The notes beneath the pieces are model-generated. The model was not told the DNA's origin. It saw nothing but the letters and a program-made list of their open reading frames with translations, and ran no database searches. 64,000 bases of DNA from contig NZ_FOGF01000003.1 in the NCBI RefSeq assembly GCF_900111135.1, positions 1-64,000 of the forward strand. The letters are read 5' to 3'. Position 1 is the first letter of the stretch. Every line of letters starts with the position of its first letter. This document shows positions 8,309 through 16,052 of the stretch, in pieces. The position numbers and the translations under genes were made by a program. The stretch is from Granulicatella balaenopterae (GTDB taxonomy: Bacteria > Bacillota > Bacilli > Lactobacillales > Aerococcaceae).

Positions 8309-9200
8309 CTTTACCACCTGCTTTCATTTTGAAGATTTCTTCCAATGTTGGTGGCTGTTGATTAAAGACTGGTACATAGCCATCTTTAGCTACTAACTTA
8401 AAGACTTCACGACCTACTTCTTCATGCTCTAATTGTAACAATTTTTGATTTAATGGTAATGATTCGATTGATATAACTCCTGGAATCGCAAGAAGCTCTT
8501 CATCAGTTACATCAGCTTCCACAATTAATTTTGTACGGCCAAATGATAATCGAATATCATCAACCTCTCCCTCTAAAACTTGGTCGCCATTATGAATCAT
8601 GACTAGTGAATCACAAATCTCAGCGACATTTTCCATATTATGACTTGAAAAAATAACGCAAGCACCTTTTTGTTTTAATTCCATAATCGCTTCTTTTAAG
8701 AGTGCTGCATTAACAGGATCCAAACCGCTAAACGGTTCATCTAAGATTACTAATTTTGGTTCATGAATTAATGTTGTAATTAATTGTACTTTTTGTTGAT
8801 TCCCTTTTGATAAAGTTTTTATTTTATCAGTCTTTTTACCCTTAACTTGGAACTTTTCCATCCAATAATCAATCTTCGGTAGAATATCTTTCGCCTTTTT
8901 GCCACGTAATTTTGCGAAGTATAAAATTTGCTCCTGAATCGTTACTTTTGGATACAAACCTCTCTCCTCAGGCAAATAACCGATTGCATCATAATCCTCA
9001 CTAGTTAATGGATGGTTATTCCATAGTACTTCTCCTTTATCTGGTGTTAAAAAATCTAATATTAAGCGAAAAGTTGTTGTTTTACCAGAACCATTTCTCC
9101 CAATCATCCCTAAAATCTCATTCTCTTTAATCGAAAATGATAAATCATTGACTGCTTTCAGTGAGCCAAATGACTTATGAACATTTTTTACTTCTAACAT
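8301..9200 (-). CDS. ABC exporter ATP-binding subunit, NatA-like
   Basis: 299-residue ATPase with Walker A GRNGSGKT (residues 34-41), Q-loop region, signature LSKGNQQ (130-136, the variant typical of NatA/YhaQ-type exporters), Walker B VILDEP (151-156) and the switch histidine in IFSSHNME. Residues after ~220 form the small C-terminal domain common in this subfamily. The stop overlaps the permease start, so translation is coupled. It starts 20 bases after the phosphatase gene with an AAGGGGGG site upstream. Substrate is undetermined. Confidence 0.9.
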   Translation of the reverse strand: MLEVKNVHKSFGSLKAVNDLSFSIKENEILGMIGRNGSGKTTTFRLILDFLTPDKGEVLWNNHPLTSEDYDAIGYLPEERGLYPKVTIQEQILYFAKLRGKKAKDILPKIDYWMEKFQVKGKKTDKIKTLSKGNQQKVQLITTLIHEPKLVILDEPFSGLDPVNAALLKEAIMELKQKGACVIFSSHNMENVAEICDSLVMIHNGDQVLEGEVDDIRLSFGRTKLIVEADVTDEELLAIPGVISIESLPLNQKLLQLEHEEVGREVFKLVAKDGYVPVFNQQPPTLEEIFKMKAGGKDE

Positions 9201-9220
9201 TTTGCCCCCCCTTTTTTATT

Positions 9221-9943
9221 TTATTCAAATATTTGCATTGGTAATAAGTCAAAATCACGTTCTTCAGCTTCTTTACGTAAAGCAAAATGGTGAGTTTGAT
9301 TTAATGTCTGTAAATGATAATGACCATCACGATATTCTACAATACTTAGCGAAGCATTTAAAATTGGTTCGCTTAATTCAAACTCTGGGACTAATTCATG
9401 TAAAATATTTCGAATCGTCATTCCGTGGCTAACAATTAAAATATTTTGATCTGTTTCACGATGACGATTAATTACCTTTAATAGGCCTTTTTCTACACGT
9501 AACCAAAATTCCATAAAGTTTTCAGCTAAGTGTTCTGGATCCATTTCTTTTAGGCCATTTAATTCAGCTTGAATATCACGACCATTAACACTCGTAATTT
9601 CATCCTGAATATTTTTGTATAATTCTGGCCAAATATCTTCAACGTTCAATCCTTCTAAACCACCAAAAAATACTTCTCTAAATTCTGGCATCATATTAAC
9701 CGTTAAGTCACGGCTTTGTTCATTATCTCGTAAAAATAATTGAGCAGTTTCTACGGTTCTTCTTAAATCACTGGTATAGACTGCATCAAATGCAATATCT
9801 TTTGAACCTAAGCCACTACGAATGGCATCTAGTCTACCTTCTTTAGTTAGTGGCATATCTGACCACCCTTGCATTTTACCAAAACGATTGTAATAAGTTT
9901 CTCCGTGACGCATGAAATATAATGTAACACCTTTATTTTTCAT
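9221..9943 (-). CDS. Histidine phosphatase family protein (phosphoglycerate-mutase-like)
   Basis: 240 residues with the branch-1 histidine phosphatase signature near the N-terminus (YFMRHGETYYNRFGKMQGW: RHGE with catalytic His), conserved SDLRRTVETA, and the second catalytic His in ILIVSHGMTIRN. Such proteins are broad phosphatases more often than true phosphoglycerate mutases, so I leave the substrate open. The ATG at 9943 is used because GAGGAGG lies 6 bases upstream; an in-frame ATG seven codons earlier precedes that site. First gene of a unit continuing into natA, natB and a small peptide gene. The -10/-35 at 9977-10005 probably drives all four. Confidence 0.88.
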   Translation of the reverse strand: MKNKGVTLYFMRHGETYYNRFGKMQGWSDMPLTKEGRLDAIRSGLGSKDIAFDAVYTSDLRRTVETAQLFLRDNEQSRDLTVNMMPEFREVFFGGLEGLNVEDIWPELYKNIQDEITSVNGRDIQAELNGLKEMDPEHLAENFMEFWLRVEKGLLKVINRHRETDQNILIVSHGMTIRNILHELVPEFELSEPILNASLSIVEYRDGHYHLQTLNQTHHFALRKEAEERDFDLLPMQIFE

Positions 9944-9976
9944 AATAAGCCTCCTCAAATTCATATTTACAAGTTC

Positions 9977-10005
9977 ATTTTACAAGATATTTTATCTTTT
10001 GTCAT
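9977..10005 (-). promoter_or_regulatory. Promoter of the phosphatase-NatAB operon
   Basis: Minus strand ATGACA (10000-10005), 17-base spacer, TAAAAT (9977-9982). An inverted repeat with 10-base arms (ATAAATCGGT / ACCGATTTAT) lies directly upstream at 10007-10054. Confidence 0.6.
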
Positions 10006-10006
10006 T

Positions 10007-10054
10007 ATAAATCGGTTACATTATCATTTTCATCATAAACATTTACCGATTTAT
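10007..10054. repeat. Inverted repeat upstream of the phosphatase-NatAB promoter
   Basis: ATAAATCGGT (10007-10016) and ACCGATTTAT (10045-10054) are exact inverted copies with a 28-base A+T-rich centre. It lies between the smpB terminator and the -35 at 10000-10005, so it is not in either transcript and would act as DNA. Confidence 0.5.
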
Positions 10055-10063
10055 TCACAAATT

Positions 10064-10095
10064 AAAAAAGAATCATTACATTTTTGTAATGACTC
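10064..10095 (-). terminator. Terminator of the secG-rnr-smpB cluster
   Basis: Minus-strand stem GAGTCATTAC (10086-10095) with GTAATGATTC (10070-10079), 6-base loop and six T (10064-10069). It begins 8 bases after the smpB stop. Confidence 0.85.
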
Positions 10096-10102
10096 TCAAA
10101 AT

Positions 10103-10564
10103 TTACCTTTCTTTTAAGGCGCGATCCATTTCACGTTTCATATCTTTTTGTTTTAAGGCATGACGTTTATCGTAATTTTTCTTACCCTTTGCAATACCAA
10201 TTAAGCATTTGGCTACTCCATTTTTAATGTATACTTTTAATGGAATAATGGTATTACCGGATTGTTTGACTTCTTCTTGCAAACGAATAATTTGCTTTTT
10301 ATGTAATAATAATTTTCTTGTACGAACTGGATCATGATTGAAAATATTACCTTGTTCAAATGGACTAATATGAACATTTACTAGAAAAGCTTCTCCATTA
10401 CGTAAACTACAATATCCATCTTTTAGGTTAATTCTGGCTTTTCTGACTGATTTAATCTCTGTACCAGTTAATACCATTCCAGCTTCAATCGTATCAAGAA
10501 TCGTATAGTCATGAGATGCTTTTCTATTTTGAGCTAATACTTTATTTGACAAACCTTTTGGCAT
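10103..10564 (-). CDS. smpB: SsrA-binding protein SmpB
   Basis: 153-residue SmpB, the protein partner of tmRNA in ribosome rescue. It has the usual length and landmarks: [17 protein letters not shown] at residues ~13-29, [10 protein letters not shown], the internal [16 protein letters not shown] stretch, and the basic C-terminal tail ([20 protein letters not shown]) that reaches into the A site. TAGGAGG precedes the ATG and overlaps the rnr stop region. It follows rnr by 11 bases, the standard Firmicutes order. No tmRNA gene is visible directly downstream. Confidence 0.97.
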   Translation of the reverse strand: MPKGLSNKVLAQNRKASHDYTILDTIEAGMVLTGTEIKSVRKARINLKDGYCSLRNGEAFLVNVHISPFEQGNIFNHDPVRTRKLLLHKKQIIRLQEEVKQSGNTIIPLKVYIKNGVAKCLIGIAKGKKNYDKRHALKQKDMKREMDRALKER

Positions 10565-10575
10565 TTAAAAACCTC

Positions 10576-13011
10576 CTATACGTTGCGAATTGTAAAGGAA
10601 CGTTTCCCTTTATTCTTACGATCTTTAGTTTTAAGTTTTTTCTTTTTCTTATCTTTTGCTTTATATTTGCGTTTTGGTTTAGTATCTTTTTTACGGCCTT
10701 CTTTTTTATCATCACGCACAACTTTTTTATGTGTCTTACTTTGTGACGAAACTTTACGACGCTCTTGAGATTTCACAGGACGTTTATGACGACGATTAAC
10801 ACTATTACTTACTTGTGATAAACCTTCAATTGCTTCCACATCTGCTTCTAATAAGAAATCAATTTCACGTGCGTCGATATCAACTTTTACTAATTTAACA
10901 CGAACTTTATCACCTATGCGGTAACTTTGACCAGTTCGCTCACCCATTAATACTAATTGACTTTCAATAAATACAAAATAATCACTTTGCATTTGCGAGA
11001 TATGAATTAGCCCTTCAACCGTATTTGGTAATTCAACAAAAATACCAAATTTGGTAACAGAACTGACTACTGCATCAAATGTTTGGCCAACTTTTTCAAC
11101 CATAAATTCTGCTTTTTTCATCTCATCAACAGCACGTTCAGCTGTAACTGCTAATCTTTCCATTTTAGAAGATTGTTCCGCAATATCTTGTAATTTTGCT
11201 TCTAGACCTATTTCTTCTTCGTGCGAAAGTTTCGTACCATGTTGGTGATAATAGCGAATCATACGGTGCACAATTAAGTCAGGATAACGACGGATTGGTG
11301 AAGTGAAATGAGTATAATCTTCAGCTGCTAAACCATAGTGCCCTGTTGGAACAACATCATATTTAGCTTGCTTCATTGAACGTAACATCATCGTTGATAC
11401 GACAGCTTCATAGGTTTCGCCTTTAACTTCTTCTAAAGCTTTTTGTAATTTTTTCGGTGAAATCGTATCATTTGTACCAGTAATCACAACCCCAAAAGCT
11501 GTAATGAATTCTAAGAAACGTTGCATACGTTCTGAATCAGGTTGTTCATGAATACGATAAATAAATGGTAATTTTAATTGCTCAAAATGTCGTGCAACAG
11601 TCTCATTCGCTGATAACATAAATGATTCAATTAAACGTTCTGAAATACCACGCTCACGTAAAATAATTTCTGTAGGTTTCCCTTCTTCATCAACTAAGAT
11701 TTTAGCTTCTTTACTATCAAAATCAATTGCTCCACGCGCATGACGTCGGCGAGCTAAAATATCATGTAAGTCTTTCATATCCCATAACATTTGATTGATA
11801 TCTTGATATTTTTGAGTCGTTGCTTCTTCTCTAGCATAAACTTCATTCACTTCATCATAAGTTAAACGATGATCTGAGATGATTAATGATGGATAAATTT
11901 CGTGGTGGAAAACAGTACCGCTTTGATCAATATCCATCATACAAGTCATTGTTAAACGCTCTTCATGTGGATTTAACGAACAAATACCATTCGATAAACG
12001 TTGTGGCAACATTGGCACCACTCGGTCCGTTAAATAGACACTAGTCGCTCTTGTATAAGCTTCTTGGTCAATTTCAGAATGTTCTGTTACATAATGAGAT
12101 ACATCGGCAATATGGACTCCTAAACGATATGTCCCATCTGCTTTTTTCTCTAATGAGATTGCATCATCCAAGTCTTTTGCATCTGCACCATCAATGGTAA
12201 TCGTTGGTAATTTGGTTAAGTCAACACGATCTTCTTTTTCTTTTTCGGTAATTACTTCACTAACAGCATTTGCTTCACGCATTACCTCTTCACTAAATTC
12301 AGTTGGAATTCCCATTTGCAAAAGAATAGTTAAAATATCCATCCCAACTTCATCTTTATAGCCAATTTCTTTTTTTATGACTGTTTTCAATTGGTTATCT
12401 TTTCCTTGGTAACGATAATCACAAATTTCAGCGATAACAATCGTTCCATCAACAGGATTTAAGCCATTTTCACCAACAACACAAGTAAAGTTAGATAATT
12501 TTTTATCTTTTAAAGCTATCTCACCAATAATGCCATTTTTTTCAGCAAATTCAGATGAATATCTCGTATAAACACCAACGACTTGTGATAACTTTCTTTC
12601 TAATACTTTCATTACTTTAGCTTCCGCTGATTTATCGGGAATGTTACGAACTTGTTGTTGAATTTTAACGACAACTTTATCGCCATCCATTGCATTTTTG
12701 GTATTTCCACGAGGAACAAATAAGTCTGGTTCGCCTTCAGTTACCGTTACAAAACCAAACCCTCTTTCATTAGCACGGAAAATTCCTTCTACAATATCTT
12801 TTTCTTCTTTCAAACCAAATTTCCCTTTACTAGTTAACATTAAGTGACCTCTTTCTTCTAAATGAGCTAAAGCTTTCACTAATTCTTTAAAATCTGATGA
12901 ATGCTCCATTTTTAAGGCTTCACTTACTTCTTTTACAAAAAATTGTTCTTTTTCATGTTCTTTAAAAAAGTTTTTGACTTTCTCAATGATTTGTTGATTG
13001 ATTTCTTTCAC
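10576..13011 (-). CDS. rnr: Ribonuclease R
   Basis: 811-residue 3'-5' exoribonuclease of the RNB/RNase II family, which degrades structured RNA and works with tmRNA-SmpB on stalled messages. Order of parts: N-terminal winged-helix region (1-70), cold-shock/OB domains (~70-230), RNB catalytic domain (~245-580) with the Asp cluster TIDGADAKDLDDAISL, S1 domain (~635-715) and a strongly basic Lys/Arg tail (~725-811). The start codon is GTG at 13011, with AAGGAGG 7 bases upstream. It lies 12 bases after the esterase gene and overlaps the smpB Shine-Dalgarno, so est-rnr-smpB is one message. Confidence 0.96.
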   Translation of the reverse strand: MKEINQQIIEKVKNFFKEHEKEQFFVKEVSEALKMEHSSDFKELVKALAHLEERGHLMLTSKGKFGLKEEKDIVEGIFRANERGFGFVTVTEGEPDLFVPRGNTKNAMDGDKVVVKIQQQVRNIPDKSAEAKVMKVLERKLSQVVGVYTRYSSEFAEKNGIIGEIALKDKKLSNFTCVVGENGLNPVDGTIVIAEICDYRYQGKDNQLKTVIKKEIGYKDEVGMDILTILLQMGIPTEFSEEVMREANAVSEVITEKEKEDRVDLTKLPTITIDGADAKDLDDAISLEKKADGTYRLGVHIADVSHYVTEHSEIDQEAYTRATSVYLTDRVVPMLPQRLSNGICSLNPHEERLTMTCMMDIDQSGTVFHHEIYPSLIISDHRLTYDEVNEVYAREEATTQKYQDINQMLWDMKDLHDILARRRHARGAIDFDSKEAKILVDEEGKPTEIILRERGISERLIESFMLSANETVARHFEQLKLPFIYRIHEQPDSERMQRFLEFITAFGVVITGTNDTISPKKLQKALEEVKGETYEAVVSTMMLRSMKQAKYDVVPTGHYGLAAEDYTHFTSPIRRYPDLIVHRMIRYYHQHGTKLSHEEEIGLEAKLQDIAEQSSKMERLAVTAERAVDEMKKAEFMVEKVGQTFDAVVSSVTKFGIFVELPNTVEGLIHISQMQSDYFVFIESQLVLMGERTGQSYRIGDKVRVKLVKVDIDAREIDFLLEADVEAIEGLSQVSNSVNRRHKRPVKSQERRKVSSQSKTHKKVVRDDKKEGRKKDTKPKRKYKAKDKKKKKLKTKDRKNKGKRSFTIRNV

Positions 13012-13023
13012 TCAATCACCTCC

Positions 13024-13758
13024 TTAATTATTTTCCATAAACGTTATAACGCTTTCTTGAAATTCTCTTCTATCTCGACTAATAGTAATCACATGGCCGC
13101 TTTCTTCAAACCAGTGAAAATCTACCAATGAATTGATTAATTTATCTTTTAATACATAAGCTGATTGCGGATCGGATATTTCATCTTTAGCTCCTTGCGC
13201 AATATAAAATGGACAAGTGACATGGTCTAAATAATGATAAACCATTTTACTAAACTTGGTTAAGCGCATCAATTGAGTATCCATCGCTTTTTGCAAGTAA
13301 ATAATATCTGTTTGTGGTCGCCCTTGTTCGTTTAATTTGTGTTCGCAATATTGTTGTAAACCAATCTTTAACTGATCTAACTGGGCTGCATCTTCTGTAA
13401 TTGGTGAGCAAAAGACACCGGCAGCGTCAACAAAATGCTTCTCAGCTGCTAATGTTGCCATTATGCCTCCCATTGATAAACCGAATGCATATACTTTTTG
13501 GCAACCTTGTTCACGTAAAAACTCAATAGCCTCTTGTGACTCTTTCCACCATTGATTTGGTGTTTTACTTAAAAAATCATCAATATCATTACCAACATGA
13601 GCTGAGTAATTAGGGCAATATACCGTATATCCTTCTTGATGTAATCTTTTAGCAAGCATTCTTACATCATTTGAACTTCCGGTATATGCATGAAATAAAA
13701 CAATCCCTTGTTGGTTCCCTTCTAAAAAAACTGAACTAGGTTTTCTAATCATTTTCAT
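13024..13758 (-). CDS. Alpha/beta-hydrolase carboxylesterase (Est30/YvaK type)
   Basis: 244-residue alpha/beta-hydrolase. Catalytic triad candidates: Ser in FGLSMGGIMATL (GxSxG), Asp in AQGAKDEISD and His in ESGHVITISRDRR. The oxyanion-side motif is VLFHAYTGSS. Matches the Firmicutes carboxylesterase always found between secG and rnr (YvaK in Bacillus; Est30 structure from Geobacillus). The ATG at 13758 is chosen because TAGGAG lies 5 bases before it; an in-frame ATG 15 codons upstream lies in the secG terminator. The natural substrate of this family is unknown. Expression seems to depend on read-through of the secG terminator. Confidence 0.88.
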   Translation of the reverse strand: MKMIRKPSSVFLEGNQQGIVLFHAYTGSSNDVRMLAKRLHQEGYTVYCPNYSAHVGNDIDDFLSKTPNQWWKESQEAIEFLREQGCQKVYAFGLSMGGIMATLAAEKHFVDAAGVFCSPITEDAAQLDQLKIGLQQYCEHKLNEQGRPQTDIIYLQKAMDTQLMRLTKFSKMVYHYLDHVTCPFYIAQGAKDEISDPQSAYVLKDKLINSLVDFHWFEESGHVITISRDRREFQESVITFMENN

Positions 13759-13789
13759 CACTGCTCCTACTTTTTTGATTTTTGTTGCT

Positions 13790-13830
13790 AAAAAAGAGCA
13801 CAATGCATGGAATTACACCGCAATGTGCTC
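13790..13830 (-). terminator. Terminator/attenuator between secG and the esterase gene
   Basis: Minus-strand stem from 13820-13830 with 13796-13806 (GAGCACA pairs with TGTGCTC, then one T-T mismatch and TGC/GCA), 13-base loop and six T at 13790-13795. Only 31 bases remain to the esterase ATG, with no convincing separate promoter. Confidence 0.8.
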
Positions 13831-13843
13831 AAGTCTTTCGTTA

Positions 13844-14074
13844 TTATGCTTGCAAGAAAACTAATGCTGTTGCTAGAATCATAAATAATGCTCCTAAAAT
13901 AACAGTAACGCGCACTAAAAACGCTTCAAACCCTCTTGCTTTTTGTTTACCAAATAATTGTTCTGCTCCACCAGTTAAAGAACTAGCTGCATTTGTTTTA
14001 GATGGTTGCATTGCTACAACGATAATTAATAGCACACACAACACTAACATAATTGCTAAAATTGCACTATACAA
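13844..14074 (-). CDS. secG: Preprotein translocase subunit SecG
   Basis: 76-residue small membrane subunit of the SecYEG channel. Two hydrophobic helices (residues ~3-22 and ~54-75) flank a polar loop containing SSLTGGAEQLFGKQKARG, the conserved SecG element. The start codon is TTG at 14074, with GAGGAGG 7 bases upstream; no ATG fits. First gene of the secG-est-rnr-smpB cluster, with a strong hairpin after it that should limit transcription of the downstream genes. Confidence 0.95.
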   Translation of the reverse strand: MYSAILAIMLVLCVLLIIVVAMQPSKTNAASSLTGGAEQLFGKQKARGFEAFLVRVTVILGALFMILATALVFLQA

Positions 14075-14163
14075 GGACTTTCCTCCTCACTATTTATTCC
14101 TACAAATCAGTTTACCATAAATGAATAAAATATGCTATAAAATCCCTCTTTAATTTATGAAAA

Positions 14164-14841
14164 TTAATTGTTATGATAGCGAATACTTTCTCTTACTAAA
14201 ACGTCTAAAGCATCGATTGTATATGCTTTGTTTTCTTTTAAAATCGGAATTAAGCTTAACTCAGTACAGGCGATAATGCCAACTGTGTCTTTATCACAGT
14301 GTCTAGCAATCAATTCATTAAAACTAGCTTCTTCAATATGATTAGTAGCTTTGATGGAATAGATAATTTCCATCACTTTTGCTCGTTCTTCACTAGATAA
14401 AGAGACAAGTTCAATATTATATTGTTCTGCATATTTTTCATATACTTTTGCTGATAATGTTCCTTCTGTTGCGAAAACACAAGCTTTTGTAAAGTTGCGT
14501 TGACTAATAGTTTCAATTGTTTTTTCAATCATATTAATAACCGGAATATCGGTATATTTTTTAAATTCATCATAATAATAATGACTTGTATTACATGGAA
14601 GGGCGATTGCTTTAACACCAATTTTATTCATTACCTCAAAGTCAGGCTTAATTGCTTGTAAGAATCTTTCGCCTCTATTTTCTAAAATACAAGAGGTTCT
14701 ATCAGGCAATGTAGCATGATTTAAAATAACCGTATTAATGTGTTCGTGGTCATTTTTAGCTGGTGTACTTAAGACTAAACGCTCAAAATATTGTGCGGTT
14801 GCTAAAGAACCCATTCCACCAATAATCCCAAGAGTATACAT
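14164..14841 (-). CDS. racD: Aspartate racemase (Asp/Glu racemase family)
   Basis: 225-residue PLP-independent racemase. Two catalytic cysteines sit in LPCNTSHYYY (residue ~83) and IACTELSLI (residue ~193), with the family start LGIIGGMGSLATAQYF and the NHATLPDRT stretch. Expected to convert L-Asp to D-Asp. It is the last of four genes and lies 17 bases after the ATP-grasp ligase. The same set (asparagine synthase, ligase, racemase) makes the D-Asp/D-Asn crossbridge of peptidoglycan in Lactococcus lactis and Enterococcus faecium, which gives the assignment more weight than sequence alone. The family also includes broad amino-acid racemases. No clear terminator follows. Confidence 0.85.
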   Translation of the reverse strand: MYTLGIIGGMGSLATAQYFERLVLSTPAKNDHEHINTVILNHATLPDRTSCILENRGERFLQAIKPDFEVMNKIGVKAIALPCNTSHYYYDEFKKYTDIPVINMIEKTIETISQRNFTKACVFATEGTLSAKVYEKYAEQYNIELVSLSSEERAKVMEIIYSIKATNHIEEASFNELIARHCDKDTVGIIACTELSLIPILKENKAYTIDALDVLVRESIRYHNN

Positions 14842-14858
14842 TGCTTATCTTCCCTTCA

Positions 14859-16049
14859 TTAATGTTTGATTTTTTTGACAACTTTCTTCAATAGCTGACC
14901 ATTATAAAAGAACCATGGACCTAAATCATCCAATTCCCAAATAGCTGGTGCTAAACGTTTTGTAAATAATTTACCGATTGATTGGAAGGCATTTACTTGT
15001 TTTGTTTTATGGTAACCACGAATGGCCATCATATCTTCAAAACCATAGACAAAAGCACGATTTGTATCCCATGTAATAAACTTCTCTTCAATCTTATCTT
15101 GTTGACCCGTTAATTCTAAATAAGCAATGTATGGCATATTAATCCCTAATTTATAAATCAAATTATTAAAATTAGTTGTACGTGCATTGATTTCAATTAA
15201 ATAAAGGTCACCAGTTTTTTCGTGTTTTTTGTATTCAATCTCACCAAATCCGCGATAACCAATTGCTTCTAAGAATGGTTTGCTGACATCGACTAACTCT
15301 TTATTATATTTTTGCTGGGTAAAGACACTAGCACCAAAATTAATGGGCCATTGTCTTTGTTTTTGGGCTGTCATATAATGGGTTGTTTTTCCTTGACGGT
15401 TCACATAATAATCATACGTTAACATATGATCATCAAAACCAGGAATAACTTGTTGAATAAATACATCAACTTTTTCTTGTTTACATCTTTCAATCCCAAC
15501 AATCACATCTTCTAATGTATCACAGAAAATAACTTTGCGTCTGAAAATCTTTGTGAATGCTACTGTATCAGATGGCTTAATAATACAAGGGAACCCAATC
15601 TCTTCAACCTTTTGATACAAATCAGGATCATCAATAGTAATCGTTGTTGGTACACGCACCCCATGTTTGGTTGCTAATTTATGTAATTGAACTTTATCCA
15701 TCACGATTGAATTCAACCCATTTTCAGCTTGGCTAATTAAATAGTATTGTGATAATTCATCATAAAAAGTATCGATAAATTCAACATATTTATCGTGCGA
15801 TGGTAATAGAACTGGCTTTTCTGTTTGCTGTTTACCATATGCTACTAATTGGTCAAGTGCATGCTGATCAATCTTTGAAAGCCCCTCAACATGTAAAAAT
15901 TCAGAAATATATTTTGATTTGGCACCATAAGCAGTCTCAAAATCATAATCACATGCTACAACATTAACGCCTTCTTTACCTAAACAACGAATCATGCTCA
16001 AACCAATATAATAGTTACAGCCTAAAACAACTGCTTTATTCATATTCAT
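14859..16049 (-). CDS. ATP-grasp D-aspartate ligase (peptidoglycan crossbridge, AslA-like)
   Basis: About 396 residues with an ATP-grasp fold: N-terminal nucleotide-fold domain (NKAVVLGCNYYIGLSMIRCL), central ATP-binding region (GFPCIIKPSDTVAF) and the metal-binding end GFGEIEYKKHEK...YLIEINARTTN. Family: carboxylate-amine ligases including Asl of E. faecium and L. lactis, which attach D-Asp through its beta-carboxyl to the Lys side chain of UDP-MurNAc-pentapeptide. The function is inferred from fold plus the flanking racemase and asparagine synthase. It starts 3 bases past the asparagine synthase stop. The ATG at 16049 or the in-frame ATG at 16043 could serve, since GGAAG and AGGTG lie at usable distance from each. 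Confidence 0.8.
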   Translation of the reverse strand: MNMNKAVVLGCNYYIGLSMIRCLGKEGVNVVACDYDFETAYGAKSKYISEFLHVEGLSKIDQHALDQLVAYGKQQTEKPVLLPSHDKYVEFIDTFYDELSQYYLISQAENGLNSIVMDKVQLHKLATKHGVRVPTTITIDDPDLYQKVEEIGFPCIIKPSDTVAFTKIFRRKVIFCDTLEDVIVGIERCKQEKVDVFIQQVIPGFDDHMLTYDYYVNRQGKTTHYMTAQKQRQWPINFGASVFTQQKYNKELVDVSKPFLEAIGYRGFGEIEYKKHEKTGDLYLIEINARTTNFNNLIYKLGINMPYIAYLELTGQQDKIEEKFITWDTNRAFVYGFEDMMAIRGYHKTKQVNAFQSIGKLFTKRLAPAIWELDDLGPWFFYNGQLLKKVVKKIKH

Positions 16050-16052
16050 CAC

